Assembly: GCF_000485595.1 (NCBI RefSeq)
Contig: NW_014577070.1
Location: forward strand, 731,066 to 789,286
Source of the DNA: Priapulus caudatus
Lineage: Eukaryota; Priapulida; Priapulimorpha; Priapulimorphida; Priapulidae
Length of the DNA stretch: 58,221 nt
Direction of reading: 5' to 3'
Of the stretch, positions 38,801 to 53,800 are shown piece after piece. Position 1 is the stretch's first letter; each line of letters starts with the position of its first letter. Position numbers and translations under genes: made by a program. The notes under the pieces are model-generated. The model was not told where the DNA came from and made no database searches. It saw only the letters and a program-made list of their open reading frames with translations.

Positions 38801-41800
38801 AACCATGGTTGTTACATGGTTCTTCACGAGAAACTCTTCCAACTGTATACGTACTATTCGTAATATGCATGTTGATTCTCGTAAAAATTGGGAATATCTT
38901 TGTGTAATGCCTTTCACAAAACACTAATACATGTGCAATTTTTATATAATAAAAATATGTGAAGACAAGAAATTTGTCACTGACATTAATGGTTCATTTC
39001 GTGGATTAGTGCTACCATGCCGATGTAATTGCATTTGTTATAAAGTTCACAGTGGTCTCTCATCGAGGTTCTATTGCCTGTATTGACACTAAAAATTTCC
39101 AATCATCAGGTACGAAATACAGAACAAACATGACTTTGGATTCGTTGAAATGGACAATTCCTTCAAACCTGGCCTGAAGATGTTGGTGAATACAAGTGTG
39201 TTGCTGTAAACAAGTATGGCAGGGATGAAACAACAGGTGGCCTAGCATTGATGCCTAGTCTGGCAACTGGAGAACACCCAAGTTACGACGCAACTCCAAC
39301 GCGACTGGTTACGCATCGTGGGTTAATTTACCATAATATAACGAAGAAAAGATAAAAATGTGACTTCGAAAGTGAAATATAATAGTTATAGTACACGAAT
39401 TTTGATGTCCATTTCACGAGATATCTAGGTGTGTGGGAAGTTAATCATTTGAATTATTTTATGCAATTTTGTTTTCTGTATTCATGTAGTTGTACCAGAA
39501 AACACACCAGCACACTTGGATGCCCAAACTGATACCAATTAACGATCCAACATGGTTGTTACATGGTTCTTCAACGAGAAACTCTTTCCAACTGGTATAC
39601 GTACTATTCGTAATATGCATGTGATCTGTTAAAAATTGGGAATATCTTTGTGTAATGCTCTTTCACAAACACTAATCATGTGCAATTTTTAAATATAATA
39701 AAAATATGTGAAGACAAGAATCTTGTCCATGAATTATGGTTCATTTCGATGTTAGTGTCTACATGCCATGTAATTGCATTTGTTATAAAGTTTCCACGTG
39801 GTCTACTCATCGAGTTCTATTGCCTGTTATTTTGAATCCACTTAAAAGAATTATCATCATCAGTGTAACCGAAATACAGACAAACTTCGACTTTGGACTT
39901 CGTTTGAAATGGACATTCCTCAAACCTGGCCTGAAGACTGTTGGGTGAATACAAGTGTGTTTGCTGTAACAAGGTTATGGCAGGGATGAAAACAGGTGGG
40001 ACTCAATGTTGATGCTTAGTACTGGAACTGGAGAACCACCAAGTTTCACGAGCAACTCAACGACCTGGTAAAGCATTCTTTTGGGTTAATTTCCATAATC
40101 ATACGAAGAAAGATAACTGAAATGTGACTTTGAAAGTGAAATATAATAGCTTTAGTACATGATTTTTATGTGCATTTTCACGAGATATTAGGTGTGTGTG
40201 AAAGTGATATCAATTTTGAATTAATTTTATGCAATTTTGTTTTCATGTATTTATGTAGTTGTTACAGAAAACACACAGCACATTGGATGCAAAACTGATA
40301 CCATTTTAACGATCAACCATTGCGTTGTTGCTGGTTCTTCAAACGGGAAACTCTTCCAACTGGTATTACGTACTGTTCGTATAGCATGTGATCTTCGTAA
40401 AAATAGGGATATCTTTGTGTAAGTGCCTTTACAAACACTATATACATGTGCATGTCTTATATAATAAAAATATGTGAAGACAAGATCTTGTTCCATTGAC
40501 ATTAATGGTCATTTCGTGGATTTAGTGTACATGCCAATGTAATTGATTTGTTATAAAGTTAAAAGTGGATCTAATCTATCGAGGTTCTATTTGCTGTATT
40601 GAACTAAAAATCTCCATCATCAGTCGTAAGAATACGAACCAACTTAATTTGGCTCGTTGAAATGCATTAATCAACTGGCCTGAAGGTCTTTGTGAATACA
40701 AGTGTGTTGCTGTAAACAAGTTATGGCAGGGATGAACAACAGGGTAGCCTAGCCAGTTGATGCCTAGTCTGGAATGGATTAACACAAGTTTCCGACGCAC
40801 TCCAGCGACCTGGTAAGATCGTGGAGTTAATTTACATAATTAATAACGAAAGAGAGATTAGAAATGTGACTTCGAAAGTGAACTATAATAGTATATATTT
40901 TACGGTACACGATATTGGATGTGCATTCACGAAGAATACTTAGCTGTGTGGGAAATGAATCATTTTGATTTATTTTTATGAATTTTTGTTTTCGTATTTT
41001 GTAGTTGCTTACAGAAAACGGCACCAGAACACTTGGATGCAAAACTGATACCAATTAACGTCCAACCTGGTTTGTTACATGGTTCTTCAACGACGAAACC
41101 TATTCAAATGGTTATACATTACTATTCGTATATGCATGTGATTGTAAAATTTGGATTTCTTTGTGTAATGCCTTTCACGAAAACACTAATCTGTGCATGT
41201 TTATATAATAAAATATGTGAAGACAAGATTTGTCCCTTGAACATTTAATGGTCCATTTCATGGAATTAGTGCTAATGACAATGTTAATTGTCATTGTTAT
41301 AAGTTCACAGTTGGTCTACTCATCGAGGTTCTATTGCGTATTGACACTAAAATCCTCAATATCAGCGTACGAGAATATCAGAAACAACTATGACTTTGGA
41401 CTCGTTGAATGGACATTAATCAAACCTGGCATGGAAGATCTTGGTGAATACAAGATGTGTTGCTGTAAACGGAGTATGGCAGGGATGAAAAACAGGTGGC
41501 ACTAGCAGTGATGCCTAGTTCTGGAACTGGAGAAAACCCAAGTTCACGAGCATAACTCCAACGACCTGTAAGCATCGTGGGTTAATTTACCATAATCTAA
41601 TGAATGAAGAAGATAGAAAATGTGGACTTGACTTCTGAAAGTGGAATTAAACGTTATAGTCGGTACTACTAATTTTGCTGTGCATTGCACGAGTATTAGA
41701 CTGTGTTGCGTGAAGTGAATCAATTGATTTATTTTATGCAATTTTGTTTTTTATGTTATTTATGTTAGTTGTTGACAGAAAACAGACAGGCACAATTGGG

Positions 41801-44800
41801 ATTGCGAAACTGATAATTAACGATCCAACCGATTGTGTTAACATGGTTCGTTCAACGAGGAAACTCTTCAACTGGTATACGTATATTCGAATAATGCATG
41901 TGATCTCGTTAAAAATTGGGATATCTTTGTGTAATGCCTTTACAAAAACACTAATTCAATGTGCCATGTCTTAATATAATAAAAATATGTGAAGACAAGA
42001 ATCTTAATTGTCCACTGACATTAATGGTCCATTTCGTGGGATTAGTGCTACATGCCAATGTAATTGCATTTGTTATAAAGTTCACAGTGGTCTACTCATC
42101 GAGGTTCTATTGCCTGTATTGACACTAAAAATCTCCAATCATCAGGTACGAAATACAGAACCAACTATGACTTTGGACTCGTTGAAATGGACATTCCTCA
42201 AACCTGGCCTGAAGATGTTGGTGAATACAAGTGTGTTGCTGTAAACAAGTATGGCAGGGATGAAACAACAGGTGGCCTAGCAGTGATGCCTAGTCCTGCA
42301 ACTGGAGTACCACCCAAGTTCACGACTCAACTCCCACGACCTGGTAAGCACCATGGGTTCATTTACAAGTATCTTTAAAAATAACCTAGAAGATATAAGA
42401 AATGTAACTTCCGAACGAATTTTGATGTGAATTTTACAAGCTATCTGTATGTTAGCTAAATCATGTGAACCATTTTATGCATTTTTATTTATTTATTTAT
42501 GCAGTTGTACAAGAAAACACACCAGCACACTTGGAGGCTAAACTGATACCAATTAACGATCCAACCATGGTTGTTACATGGTTCTTCAAGGGACAACCTC
42601 TTCCGACTGGTAAGCTATTTATAATATGTATGTGATACCTTTGTTTAAATCCCTTTTACGTGTAAATAATCGTGTGTTTTAATATAATATAATTATATGA
42701 AAAGAAGAATCTTATCCACTCGCATTGATTATCCATTTCATAGATTTGTGATATGCCAATGTAATTGCATTTTTTGTAAAGTTAGAGTTCTAGTCATTGA
42801 AATTCTATTGCTGGAATTGACACAAAAATCTCAAATCATCAGGTACGAAATACAGAACCAACTATGACTTTGCACTCGTTGAGCTTGATGTTGTCCCCGC
42901 ATGGGGCGAGGATGAGGGTGACTACACATGTGTGGCCGTCAACCAATGGGGTCGCGATGAAACCACTGGAGGCCTGAGTGTCCAACCTGCACCAGTGGGC
43001 GAACCACCCAAATTCATCACACAACTACCAACACCAAGTATGCCACACAGCCTCACATATTTTTGGGGGAATGTTTGCATGTATAGCATAATTAAAGCAC
43101 TGTTGCATAATTAAGCACTGCATAATTCTCCGCTTTTAAAATATCCAAGAATATTTACAAGTTAAATATAATTGCTAATTGAAATGGCTGGATGTTATTG
43201 CCTTTCCTTATACTCTTATGGTTGTGTTCTTTAGAGTACAAATTCTAGGATATTTTGTTATCGTTTGTATCTTCTTAGTATCGGCAGTAAAATAACAGAA
43301 TATTATATAACCTCTTATTATCTTACTATGATTAGTATCATTATTGCATATTGCTTACATTATTCCTATTATGGATGGTGCTAATATTATGTCTGCAATC
43401 GTGTAGCTGTGAAGGAAGGCGAGATTGCCCACCTTGAGGCCAAGCTCATACCACTTGGTGATCCAGACATGGTCGTGACATGGTACATTAACGACCAGCC
43501 ACTCACTGCCGGTATGTATAAATATGCAGTCCGCCAGAGAAATCAGCAATATTTCTTTTATCTGCCACAGGTCGTCGTGGTGCCGCGAAATCTGACGTCG
43601 AAGCAAAATGGTGTTCTGTATGCAAAATTGACGAATGATCCTTGGGATTGATGGGCGTCTCTTTAATGAGATTAATATTATATATTATGTTATAATATTA
43701 TATTATTATGTCATAATATTATATATGATAATGATATAGACATGATGTATGCGCGTTATATTATTATATATTATGTTATAATATTATATATTGTCATTTA
43801 TTTTTATGAGATTAATAATAAGTCTCTCAATAACATGCGTCTCACGTTGCAGGAACCAAGTACCGCACCGACTACGAGTTTGGCAATGTCATACTCGACA
43901 TTGTGCCGGCGTGGTCCGAGGACATCGCCCAGTACAAGTGCGTCGCGGTGAACAAGTACGGCACCGACCAGACGGTGGGAAGCCTCAACGTGGTGGCGGC
44001 GGTCGACAAGGGCATGCCGCCCGTGTGGATCGTACCATTCAAGAACGTCGACAACGTCACCGAAGGCGAAAGCGCGTTCTTCGCGGGCAAGGTGGAACCG
44101 GCAAACGACCCCGACCTGAAGTTGGAGTGGTTCTTCAATGACAAGCCGTTTGATCTCGGTGAGTGTTGATTCGTTGCACGAATCGCGAAGATGGTTTGAA
44201 ACTCCATACATTGCGTCCCACGTATAGGATATTGTTAATTTATGGCGTTTATACGTGAAATCGGTTGTATTTGCACAAAGAAAGGTTTTGATTATATAAA
44301 TTCAAAGTCTACACTTTTTAATTCCAAGCTATCAAAGGAATTCTGCAAACGGTCTGGTAAGTTTTTGCTCTCTTAGATAAACGTCATAGAGTAGAATTCT
44401 AAATTCGTGTATGGAAATCATTGTGTTGTCTAATATTCCGTAGGCTCGAGGTGCGACTGTGTTCATGAGTTTGGAAAGGTGAAAATGGACATGACGAATC
44501 TCAACCCAGACCACGCCGGTGTGTACAAGTGCAGAGCTTACAACAAGGCTGGTGAAGCGTTCACTCAAGCTAGGCTAAAGGTCAAGGGTAAGCAACAAAA
44601 CAAATATATTATTGAGATATGATGTGATGGTTTCACAATCACACGTTAAGCCATACTTGGCGTGACAATTTTCGGAGTTGTTATTGTGCCTGCCGTTATG
44701 CGTCCCCCTATTTGTAACACTAGAATTTGGTGCCCATAGGCAAGCTTGGAATCATCACGGACACGAAGATTAGGCACACAATGGAGAAAATCAAGGATGA

Positions 44801-47800
44801 GGGTGGCATTGAAACGGGTGCCTTGCACTATGACTTCACCGATGATGACTTCTACCAGAAGGACAAGAACCAGCCGCCGATCTTCAAGAAGCACATCAAA
44901 CACAAGTAAGTTAAACTCTGCTGTGGGCGATCGCAACAGGATTATAGTATGCAACATAGTATGTGGCAAGCTTAACGTTGGTTGGGTCTTAATTACTCAC
45001 AATGTTAAATTAATAATGTGGAGCAGTTGATAATATACATGTGGCAGTTACTATTATAATCTGTAAATACATCTTTCGGGTAGGCCCACTGTACCAGAGC
45101 AAGGAATAATCTGTTAACTCTCTATAATATACATGGTGTTATTCTCCATGTTAGTCCACATGTATACTTACAGTATCAACAGTTGATGAAAGTTATTAAA
45201 TAGTTTTAGATATTTTTTTGTAAGTAATTGCCATTTTTTTACATCTTAGGACTGACCTTCACCAGGATCAGTTCACCAAATTTGAGGCTTTCCTCATCCC
45301 AATTGGTGATCCAAACATGAAGGTGGAATGGTTCTTCAATGGAAAACCTCTGAAGAGCGGTATTTACATTTTACCTTGCTCATAGGCAGTTAGCTACTTC
45401 ACCAGCAACTTTCAAGAGACATAAAGAAAGATAAACCACACACTGCAGACTATACTAGTAATAAATAATCATGAACGACAGTGTGATTGTTCTGTCTCGT
45501 GTTATTAATAATTGAGGTCCAGCGTCGGTTATGAAAAGTTAGTATTGACACATGCCTTTCGATCAATGTATATGCAGGACATAGATTCAAGCCGATCTAC
45601 GACTTTGGTTATGTGGCATTGGAGATATTGTGGGTGTTCCCAGAGGACACTGGCGAGTACCTTTGCAGAGCCACTAATTTGTACGGACAGGATGAGACAA
45701 AGGCATGGTTGAAGATCATAGGTAAGCTGACAAGTAACTAGGGAAATGACCGTCACTCAAGTTGTTGTGAATCAACAAGGCGATAATGATTGAGATATTT
45801 AACAGATGATTGTTCCCAAGCGTTGCGATACAAAATTCTCAAATTCTTAAATTAACTATTCCTCATCTACACTTTACTTTGGTACCTTAAATTGTACACG
45901 GTTTTTAATTTACTAGGTTTCCAGCTGTATTTTTTAGAAAGGTTCAGGCTAATTAGAGTGGAAGGTGTGGGTTACAAATTATGTTTTACTGCTTCTAGGA
46001 ACGCGAAACATCATCACAGACACCCAATTGCCAGAGGGTATGGAAGAAGGTGTAGTCAAACTGCAGGAGATGGAGGAAGAGATGGCTAGAGCTAAGGGAG
46101 TGGAAGTGGAACAGGAGGAACCTGATCGAATTGCTCCAGAGTTTGTCATCAAGCCACAGCAATGCAAGGCCACAGAAGGTGAACTTGCCAAGTTCGAGTG
46201 CCGTGTTAAGGGAGTGCCGAGACCCAAGATCCAGTGGTACATCAACAACAAGCCAATCTTGCATGTGAGTATAACAGAATCGCTGTTACCTACATGAGTT
46301 TTTATGTAACCGACATAAAACATGTTCTTATTTCTTTATTGTGATTATGCATACTGCCTATAATGTTCATTAAGCGTACACTTAGTGGTTGACATTGCCA
46401 CCAACTGTTCTGTAAGGCGTGTCGTTGCTTTCTGTAAATCCAAGTTTTGTCTTTTAGGGGTCACGCTACAAGCTGTCCTATGATGGCATGCACTACATGG
46501 AGATTCCCAAAACCAAGCAGTATGACCATGGAGAGGTGAAGGTTGTTGCAAGGAACTCGGAGGGAATGTGCATAGCGAAGAGTGTACTGCACATCGAAGC
46601 TAGAACTGACGACTATCGTTCCGTCTTGAAGTCGACCAAGAAACGTAAAGCAACAACAACTAATGGCTATAAAAACTATGAAACTAATTATGTTATTATA
46701 ACTGTATTATATCTGTGGTGTCCCTAGCACTTCTCAAATTTCTGTCATGTTACTTCCTCTTCTTCTTACTCTGCTTATCTTCGGCAATCTCAAATTGACG
46801 TTGTTGATAATCTTGTCAACGTAAGTTAATCAAGCATCTTTATTGTAATTCATTGTAGCCTCAAAGGAAATCACCTACACACTGCCACATCGGGAGGAGA
46901 GAGTGAAATTACCATCACCTGAACTGGAAACGACGCCAGATGGCGAGGTTACTGTAGAGGACTTAGAAGGACTGCAGTTCCTGCCCCATGTTATGCCATC
47001 AAAGAAGAAGGTAATTCTTTTCTATTCTAAAGAATAATATTAGTGGCATAAATTTTGATGATGTTTCTCGTGAGCAATTGACACATTTGTTCCCAGGATG
47101 TACTCATGAACTCACCTGAACCAAATTAATGCATCATTCTACGTAGGATTAGCCCAGTGTATGCATGTATCTTGAGTAGAATTTTTTTTCACATATTTGC
47201 TGTTATTTTCAGGAGAAGAAACTGGAGAAGAAGACAGAGAAACCAGTGTTCATCAAGATGATCGATCACTGCAGAGTAACTGAGAGTACACCAGGCAAAT
47301 TCGTGTGCACATTCAAGGGCGACCCCATGCCTGACATCTTCTGGTACAGAGAAGGCTACCAACTGCAGGATACCAGCGAATTCCAGGTATATACGGTAGA
47401 TTAATATCGTGGACCAAATACACACATACTACCCATATTTCAATTAAAATAATTAATGCAAGTGGTATAGGCACTTTCACTGGTATTTTTTAATCTATTT
47501 CAGATTACCATCAAGGAAGGCTGGAGTCAACTGATCGTGAAGAACTGTGAATTGGAGGACAGTGGTATTTTCACTGCCAAGGTTCTCAATTGCCATGGCT
47601 GGAACGAATGTAAAGCAAACCTGGTCGTGGAAGGTGGGTCTCATCTTTCAAATAGTTTTACTATAGAAAATCTCAACTTTATCATTATGCACATTCAGTC
47701 TTATAATTACTAATTAGAAATTCTATGCAAATTACCACCTTTCCAGTAAATGGTACAAATAATCAACGTGTCTTTGGTTCACTACAGAGGCTCAGATGGG

Positions 47801-50800
47801 AGAAGTGCCTCCATGCTTCACCAAGGTACCGGATGATGCTAACCCTATTGGGCCTAAAGTCCCGGTCAAGTTCACATGCAAAGTTTCTGGCTCTGCGCCA
47901 CTCACTGTCTTCTGGGAGAAGGTACGATAATCTAACCATTTGCCTTTTTTTTCAAATTAGTAAGGCAGCTTCAAACTGACTGGTGAGGATATTAACAATG
48001 CTGACGAACCAAATTGCAACAATTACGACATCGGTCATTCCGTTTAGTAATGTCAGCTTCAATCGTCAATGTTGGTTGTATCTGTCAGGATGGCAAGAAG
48101 ATCGACGAAACATTTGCCAGCGTCAAGGTTGTCGACGAAGGCCCTGGTGTTCACACGTTGCTCATCCATGAGACGCAGGAGTTCCACAATGGCATCTACG
48201 AGTGCGTCGCACAGAATAATGCCGGTAAGCTGCATAAATACAGCTTGTTCAGTTTGCATTGAAATAATACATAGTACAGTGTAGTATAGTATAGTATAGT
48301 ATAGTGCAGTGCAGTGCATTTTTGCCATGTTTTACTGCATTTTCCATCGTCATCATGTTCGTTTCAGGCGAGGCTCGCTGCAAGGCAGAGGTGTACGTGC
48401 TGATTCCACAGGAGGTACCCGACCTGCTACCCGACTATGTCGCACCTAAATTGATGACACCCATGCAGAACCAGATAGTGCAGCAAGGCCAGGAGGCAGT
48501 CTTCCGGTGCAGGATCACCGGGGAGCCCGGTGAGTAACGTGCAGTGCCGCCATATTTGTTTCTCTTGGTGCGAACTGCAGGTGCAAGTTTGCCATTTGGC
48601 AGTGGTGTGCAGTTCCTAATCGGGAACATATTCCGTTCATTCGAACTCTATAGCTCAGTAGCTTCGAGTAATATGTTGGTCAAACCCACGTGGTATCACG
48701 CAGCAGGTCTGCATCTCGTTGAGACGGTCCAGCGCTGTTCTTCTCAAAGGCGTAATTGCGAATATACCTGAACCCCGCTTTTCACTGCTACACTGTCAAT
48801 CTAATGCAGTTCTAAAAGTTTTCACATGCAAACGTACGGAAATTTTAAACGCGACTGCCTCATTTCGCTTCTCAGCTCCTGATGCATTCTGGTTCCACAA
48901 CGAGGGAGAGATTAAACCGAGCAAGCTCATGCACATGTCGACCGACAAAGACTTCTACATCTTGAAGCTCTCGGATTGCAAGCCCGAGAACGAGGGATGG
49001 TACCGAATCGTGGCGAAGAACGGTGGCGGAGAGTGCACGTCCGCAGCTACCCTGACCGTGCAGCGTGAGTGCACTCGTCAAACTTCTCATGCAATCGTTG
49101 GTTGCTGTAGCGATTCATCTGCGAGGAGAGAATGGAAAAGCTCTATAAGCTGTTCCGTCCATTCTCTTCTGCTATATCGCAGCTTTTCTGTCTTTTATAT
49201 TGTATCAGTGTTATGTCATTTCTGTTAATGTATCATAGTTTATTTTTAAATAATTGCAAACAGTATCAATTGTCACTACAGTGGTTGCATCTCACGAGCA
49301 CATTGTGAGATAGGGAACAGGGGACATTCCTCTAACAATTACAATTATACGATGGCGATATTTTTCCTGATGGTTGGTATTGTATTTGCAGTGCCATCGG
49401 CTGCACCACAATTCACCAAGCCCCTGCAGAGTATCAGCGTTATGGAGGGCAGTCCAGCTACGTTTGACTGCCTAGTGACAGGAAACCCTGCTCCTAGCAT
49501 CACCTGGCTGAGAGAGAGTACTGTCATTCAGCCATCGCGAGACTTCGAGGTAATTTAGCCGTGTCTCAAACTACATCATATGGTAACATTGGACCAGAGT
49601 ATTTGTTTTCAATCAGCATGTTGTTTCTACCATATCACTGTTCACAATTGCATCCCACAAAAATACAAACTGTAGATTGAGTAACTGCTAATCGTTTTCA
49701 ATGGACATGGTATTTTTACTGGTCGTATTACTATTCACAATTATTCATCGCTAAAAAATAAAAGTGATACTAGATCGTGTAACCTGTGATTGTTTTCAAC
49801 GTTCTTGTTTTTTTATGTCGTAATCGCAATCGCGACGTGACTTTCAATGCCGTTATTCTTGTTCACATAGATTGTGACAGACGGAGAGAAGTGCACGCTA
49901 ACAATCCGCGAGACGTACCCCGAGGATTCGGGCACCTTCACATGTCGTGCGAGCAACGTTGCAGGAAAGACCGAGTGCAGTGCGCAGCTCGTTGTCCAAA
50001 GTAAGCAGTAACCTTCTGCAGTCGTGACACATCTCCCCGGACTCCCTGCGCCCATGCTTTCAGCGAAAGAGAGACAGTAAAATTTGCGTGTTGCGACAGA
50101 GAATATCGAGGTTGCTGCCGTTTCAGGAAATTGGGGACTGTTAATTTGAGCGCAAGTGAAAACGTTACTGAGTAGACGAAATGCAAATACGTTTTGCAAC
50201 AATGTATCAATTATCTACAATTTTCTAATTTGAACATTGTGAATGAACATTCGTTGCTTGGAGTTTCCTCTTTCCTGAAACATGCAGCATACTCAACATA
50301 GACTTGAAAACACTGAATAGAACTGTATGCCGTTTAGCAGGTTTTAGCAGTCTGGCATTTGCCTATTTACACGCGCTATTCTAGTCACCCTACGTTTTTA
50401 GTCACTCTGTTAGTTAAATAATTTATAGCATTGTTAGGGTTAGACCCAAATGAAATCGTCGGGAGTAGTGGCTTCTAGTTAGTGGTTTTTAGCTTTCTAT
50501 CCATTGTGAGAGAGATTCGTTCTTCTTGCTGTAGTTCATAGAAATGGTTCCCACAGTGCTGTATAGGTTGGAGATAAGAGAGCGGTCCTAGTGTGCCTGT
50601 GTCTGGCCAATACTATTGAATTGGTTTCATGTCAGTAAACGCTAGACACTGCTCGTTTGTCTAAATTTTTCACACTTTGGGAAGTTTTCTATTTCTCTCT
50701 CTCTCTCTCGTATTTTTTATGTGGTTCTTGCATCGCAGAGAGCTGTACATGAAGTCTTTCATTTTACCCTATTTGTAGTTCGACCCCGTATCGTATAGCA

Positions 50801-53800
50801 TATCATCTAGCTAGCTGTTGACCAAAGACAGGAATCTCACTGTACTGTGAAATTCTTTGAAAAGATGGATCAACTATCATCTGTGACTTTGTCTTATCAC
50901 TGCCAACTAATGTATTACACGTGATATGCTGTATCAAAGGGAGTATAAATTGCCCCTGGCACGTGAGAATAGTCTGTGAAATGATTCCAGTTGCTACTAA
51001 ACAGCTCTCTGTGATTGCAAATGTTTTTGGGATCAATGTACTCTTTCTCTTTCCTGTTGGGATGGAAGTTGAGCTGTTACAGTGCATATGCAGCCTTAAG
51101 CTTGCTATCTTATATGAAGAGCTTGTGGCTGTTAATGCTACACTGTAGCAGGAGAGTGGGTGAGCGAGGGAGGGAATGTAATCCGTGAGGTACTGGGCTC
51201 CTATACGGTTGTTATTTTACCATCCCGAAATCCAAGTGCTATGCAGCTGAACAAGTTACTTAACCAACTCACAAGTACTGGCTCTGAACACAACGCAGAG
51301 ATAACTAACTAGTTTTTTATATGGAGATGTTTTTATTTAATAATGTAATACTATTATATGTATTAATCACGATGGTTAAGATGAGCAGAACTGAATACTG
51401 GTGACGACTTAACACACACAATTATGACGACCGAATGCTGACATGTAAAAGCTTGAATACGCCAATTTATTTGTTCTTCTCTTGTGACTGCTGATTTGTG
51501 TCATAACAATGTCTGTCCTATATCCCGTGTACCCATAATCATTTCCTTTGCGACAAACTACCACATGCCTGTTTCTGCGAGAGGTCTAGCATGCTTCAAT
51601 GTGATTGGACAATGTGTGAGAGTGAGAGGTGATGTGTGAGATCTAGGTTCTAGAGATATACGAATAGTTAACACCTTGCAGTTGGTAAGGAACAGAAATA
51701 AGCATGGTAGGTTATAATTCTAAACTATTTGGTCCATAGCGTCCATAGCTTATCTGATCTAATGGCATGTTCGAACACTAAGCTTTATTTTTCAGATTGA
51801 ATTACATCTATTAATTTATTCTTCCACGATGTGTTGAATAAATTTATCTCAGCATGTGCTAGCACAACTGGTGCAGTTGCCACCTGGTGGTCACTTCACG
51901 TACTAACCACCTAATCATCATACGTCTATGACTTCAGCACTATACCAGCGTGTGCTTTGGTAAAATATGGCACATCCCCCAATCCCCTTTACCCCAACGA
52001 AACCATGTTCTTTTGCAGGTACTTTGATTGTGTATCTTCCATGAGATCTATTTTTATTGCCATAGAGTGCTGGGTATGGGCCTTGAAATCCTTTGCTGTA
52101 TTTAAATTAGTGAGGTTTAGGTCTAGGATCGTAGTATAGATAAATAGTTAGAATTGTTTGTAGTTAGTGTATTATAAGAGATTGTGTAAGAGCCCAGGGC
52201 ATTGTTATGTGTATTGGTATATGTTGACATGAGGGAATGCACCACCTAATTGGTGTTGATGCGACCCTCGATATAATTCCCTTATGTTGTTATGTACATT
52301 GTATGTAACATGACAGTTGGGACGCAGAGTGCAATATGAACTGGCCAGGCAATGCGTGGTGCAATCTAAATGGATCTCATATGATGCATCTTCTTGTGAG
52401 AATTACCCATTGTTATTTATTACAGTTTTAATTATCAAGCAGATGACCCTAAAGGCATTCATGGTTATAATTACCTGCATGTGCTGGGATAAGTTTTTTG
52501 TAACAGATCTGTTCATTCTGCTCTTAATAAATCAGTGTATTTGTTAACATTTCCACAGCTGTTGCCATAGACTTTCTCTGGCTATTGTTCAGCAATTCAC
52601 AGCATATATTATGTACTTTTGCTAAACGAAAGGTACATAATACCAAACTGATACGCGTTACAAAACTGTCCCAACATGTGATAGGAACTAGAAGGCTCTC
52701 AGAATTGCTGTTACAAAAAACTTTTCTCTGACTTTGTTTTGCTCTCGTTAAATTTTAGTCAAATGTTCATTTAATGGTGGAGTTGCATGTTGTTTTAGTC
52801 TGTAGTTTGTGTTTTTTATCCCCATAATACTAAGCTGCAAAATACTAATATGAGCATGTTTATTATCTAGCGCCTGAGCGATTGATTCTTCAACTTCAAT
52901 ATTGTATTTTGTTATAATTAATAGTGTATTGTGCATTTAATTTATTTGTTGATTGAGGCGTTGATGGCTGAATTGTCATCGTTCAGATTGAAGTGTAACC
53001 ATTATGGTAATTTTGTGGCATGATTATTTTATGTAATACCATTAACTCATGATTATTTTGACGTGCATTATTTAGTATGGTAATACCTTAGTTAAGATTT
53101 AAAGATATTTTCAATAACAAGCATGCAGCATGGTTTGAGAAGATGAAACTGGAAGAGATCTTGCATGGTGGTGCCACCTGCCCATGGTAAGCAAGCCTCT
53201 GACTTTTCTCACATTTCTTTTTACTACTCTTCACACTTATATATTTTTTCTTACTATTTTACAGTTTACTGTCACAGTTTAATGGAGAATTTATATAATA
53301 CTGCATGAAGTGTGTTGCTGCATTAATTTCTTTCAAACATTTCTCCGTTTGTTGTGAGACGTGTTCTAATACCAAACTGCTATGCATCTTGACTTGTTTA
53401 CTCCACTGTTAAATCGTTCTCAAAAGTCAGAGCAAAATTTGCTAGCTGCAAAATTTCGATCTCAAAGAGAAATCTTAAAGAGCCTTTCTAATTCCTATTA
53501 CTTACAGGCCCTCAGGCGGCCCAAGTGATGCCCACAGACTCACAGCTACCACCTGAAACGCCACCAGAAACCACAACGGCACAGGTTACGCTTGCCCCAC
53601 AGAAACCCGAAGAAACAAAACCAGAAGCAACACCACCTGCATTTACACGTGGCCTTATGCCCCAGACTGTGACAGAGGGTGAAAGCGTGGTCTTTGAGTG
53701 TGAGGTCACGGCAGTGCCGGAGCCAGAGATTATTTGGCTGTGTGATGATAGGCTAGTGGACATGACCGAAAACGTGCAAGTCACTTACAAATCGGGCGTG

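Noticed and set aside
35295-42000. A block of frameshifted exons interpreted as a pseudogene array
   Set aside because: Indels are as common in introns as in exons and the first ~4.7 kb duplicates the left flank of a gap, so sequencing error is the simpler explanation.
53129-53186. Candidate 58-nt exon (ATGCAG|CATGG ... CCCATG|GTAAGC)
   Set aside because: It is open from phase 1 but leaves phase 2, and the next exon at 53508 would then hit a stop, so it cannot sit in the main transcript.
50001-53507. A nested gene in the long intron
   Set aside because: Open frames are short and lack domain features or codon bias on either strand.
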